From Endomicrobium sp. (GTDB lineage: Bacteria; Elusimicrobiota; Endomicrobiia; Endomicrobiales; Endomicrobiaceae): a stretch of DNA of 5,253 nucleotides. The notes below the pieces were generated by a model. The model saw only the letters and a list, made by a program, of their open reading frames with translations, was not told where the DNA came from and did no database searches. The DNA lies in assembly GCA_031290055.1 (NCBI GenBank), contig JAITOH010000032.1, positions 1-5,253 of the forward strand, read 5' to 3'. Below, in pieces: positions 4,897 to 5,253 of this stretch; position 1 is the first letter of the stretch, and every line of letters starts with the position of its first letter. The translations under genes and the position numbers were made by a program.

Positions 4897-5253
4897 ATGT
4901 CCCCAGATTTAAGTATAAATTTTGCAGGAATTAGTTTTAAAAATCCAGTACTTACTGCATCTGGAACTTTTGGCTATGGCTATGAGCTTCTAGACTTGGT
5001 TCCTTTAAATAAATTGGGGGGCATTGTAACAAAAACAATTACTTTAAATCCTTGCCAAGGGAATTTGCAGCCACGAATAACTGAAGTTGCGTCTGGTATG
5101 TTGAATGCCATAGGATTACAAAATGTTGGTGTTAGAGTTTTTGTTGAAGAGTGTTTTGAAAAATTACGTAGGATTGGCGTGCCCATAATAGTTAGTGTTG
5201 CAGGCACAACAAAAAATGAATATATAGAAATTGTAAAAATATTAAGCGAACAA
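4897..5253 (+). CDS. pyrD: Dihydroorotate dehydrogenase B catalytic subunit (class 1B), N-terminal part, 3' end outside window
   Basis: This FMN enzyme oxidises dihydroorotate to orotate. The open frame runs from ATG 4897 to the window edge, giving 119 residues of an expected 300 or so. AGGA at 4887-4890, six bases before the ATG, supports the start. The N-terminus matches class 1B PyrD: KNPVLTASGTFGYG (15-28), GGIVTKTITLNP (41-52) with the conserved FMN-contacting Lys at 46, GMLNAIGLQN (67-76) with the dihydroorotate-binding Asn residues, and PIIVSVAG (around 96-103). Class 1B assignment follows from these motifs together with the neighbouring pyrK. The catalytic-base Cys characteristic of class 1 lies beyond the window edge and cannot be checked. 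No frameshift or stop is seen in the visible part. Confidence 0.95.
   Translation, partial: MSPDLSINFAGISFKNPVLTASGTFGYGYELLDLVPLNKLGGIVTKTITLNPCQGNLQPRITEVASGMLNAIGLQNVGVRVFVEECFEKLRRIGVPIIVSVAGTTKNEYIEIVKILSEQ

Noticed and set aside
4980..5207. Minus-strand open frame opposite pyrD
   Set aside because: The + strand encodes clear class 1B PyrD motifs here; the antisense frame is a shadow.

Overview
This strongly AT-rich bacterial window is a dense run of nucleotide biosynthesis genes, all on the + strand: purD (3' end only), purE, pyrR, pyrB, pyrC, pyrK and pyrD (5' end only). The pairing of PyrK (FAD and [2Fe-2S] subunit) with a class 1B PyrD points to an NAD-linked dihydroorotate dehydrogenase, common in anaerobes and Gram-positive-like lineages. 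PyrR and a type I dihydroorotase occur in Firmicutes and several other phyla. The low GC, GTG starts, AT-rich spacers and gene order would fit an Elusimicrobiota/Endomicrobium-like or Firmicutes-like anaerobe, but the taxon is a guess from memory.

Layout. Positions 1-1491 hold three genes joined by overlaps (purD/purE share 11 bp, purE/pyrR share 7 bp), so two purine genes and the pyrimidine regulator PyrR are probably co-transcribed. A 65-bp spacer with a possible extended -10 promoter precedes pyrB, whose end overlaps the start of pyrC by 17 bp at a perfect 9-bp tandem repeat. A 261-bp gene-free stretch (3769-4029) follows; it carries phased A-tracts, a LacI-family-operator-like palindrome and a plausible promoter for pyrK. 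A 105-bp spacer with a perfect 10-bp tandem repeat then separates pyrK from pyrD, which runs off the right edge.

How the genes work together. PyrB makes carbamoyl-aspartate, PyrC closes it to dihydroorotate, and PyrD with PyrK oxidises that to orotate. PyrR senses UMP/UTP and PRPP. PurD and PurE act early in IMP synthesis and also depend on PRPP. The carbamoyl phosphate synthase genes (carA, carB), pyrE and pyrF are not in the window.

I see no new multi-gene system. The genes are recognisable housekeeping enzymes. The points most worth a second look are a PurE whose active-site loop resembles LarB and lacks the usual histidine, a PyrR that appears to have lost several RNA-binding residues and has no recognisable binding loop nearby, and the structured pyrC-pyrK spacer.
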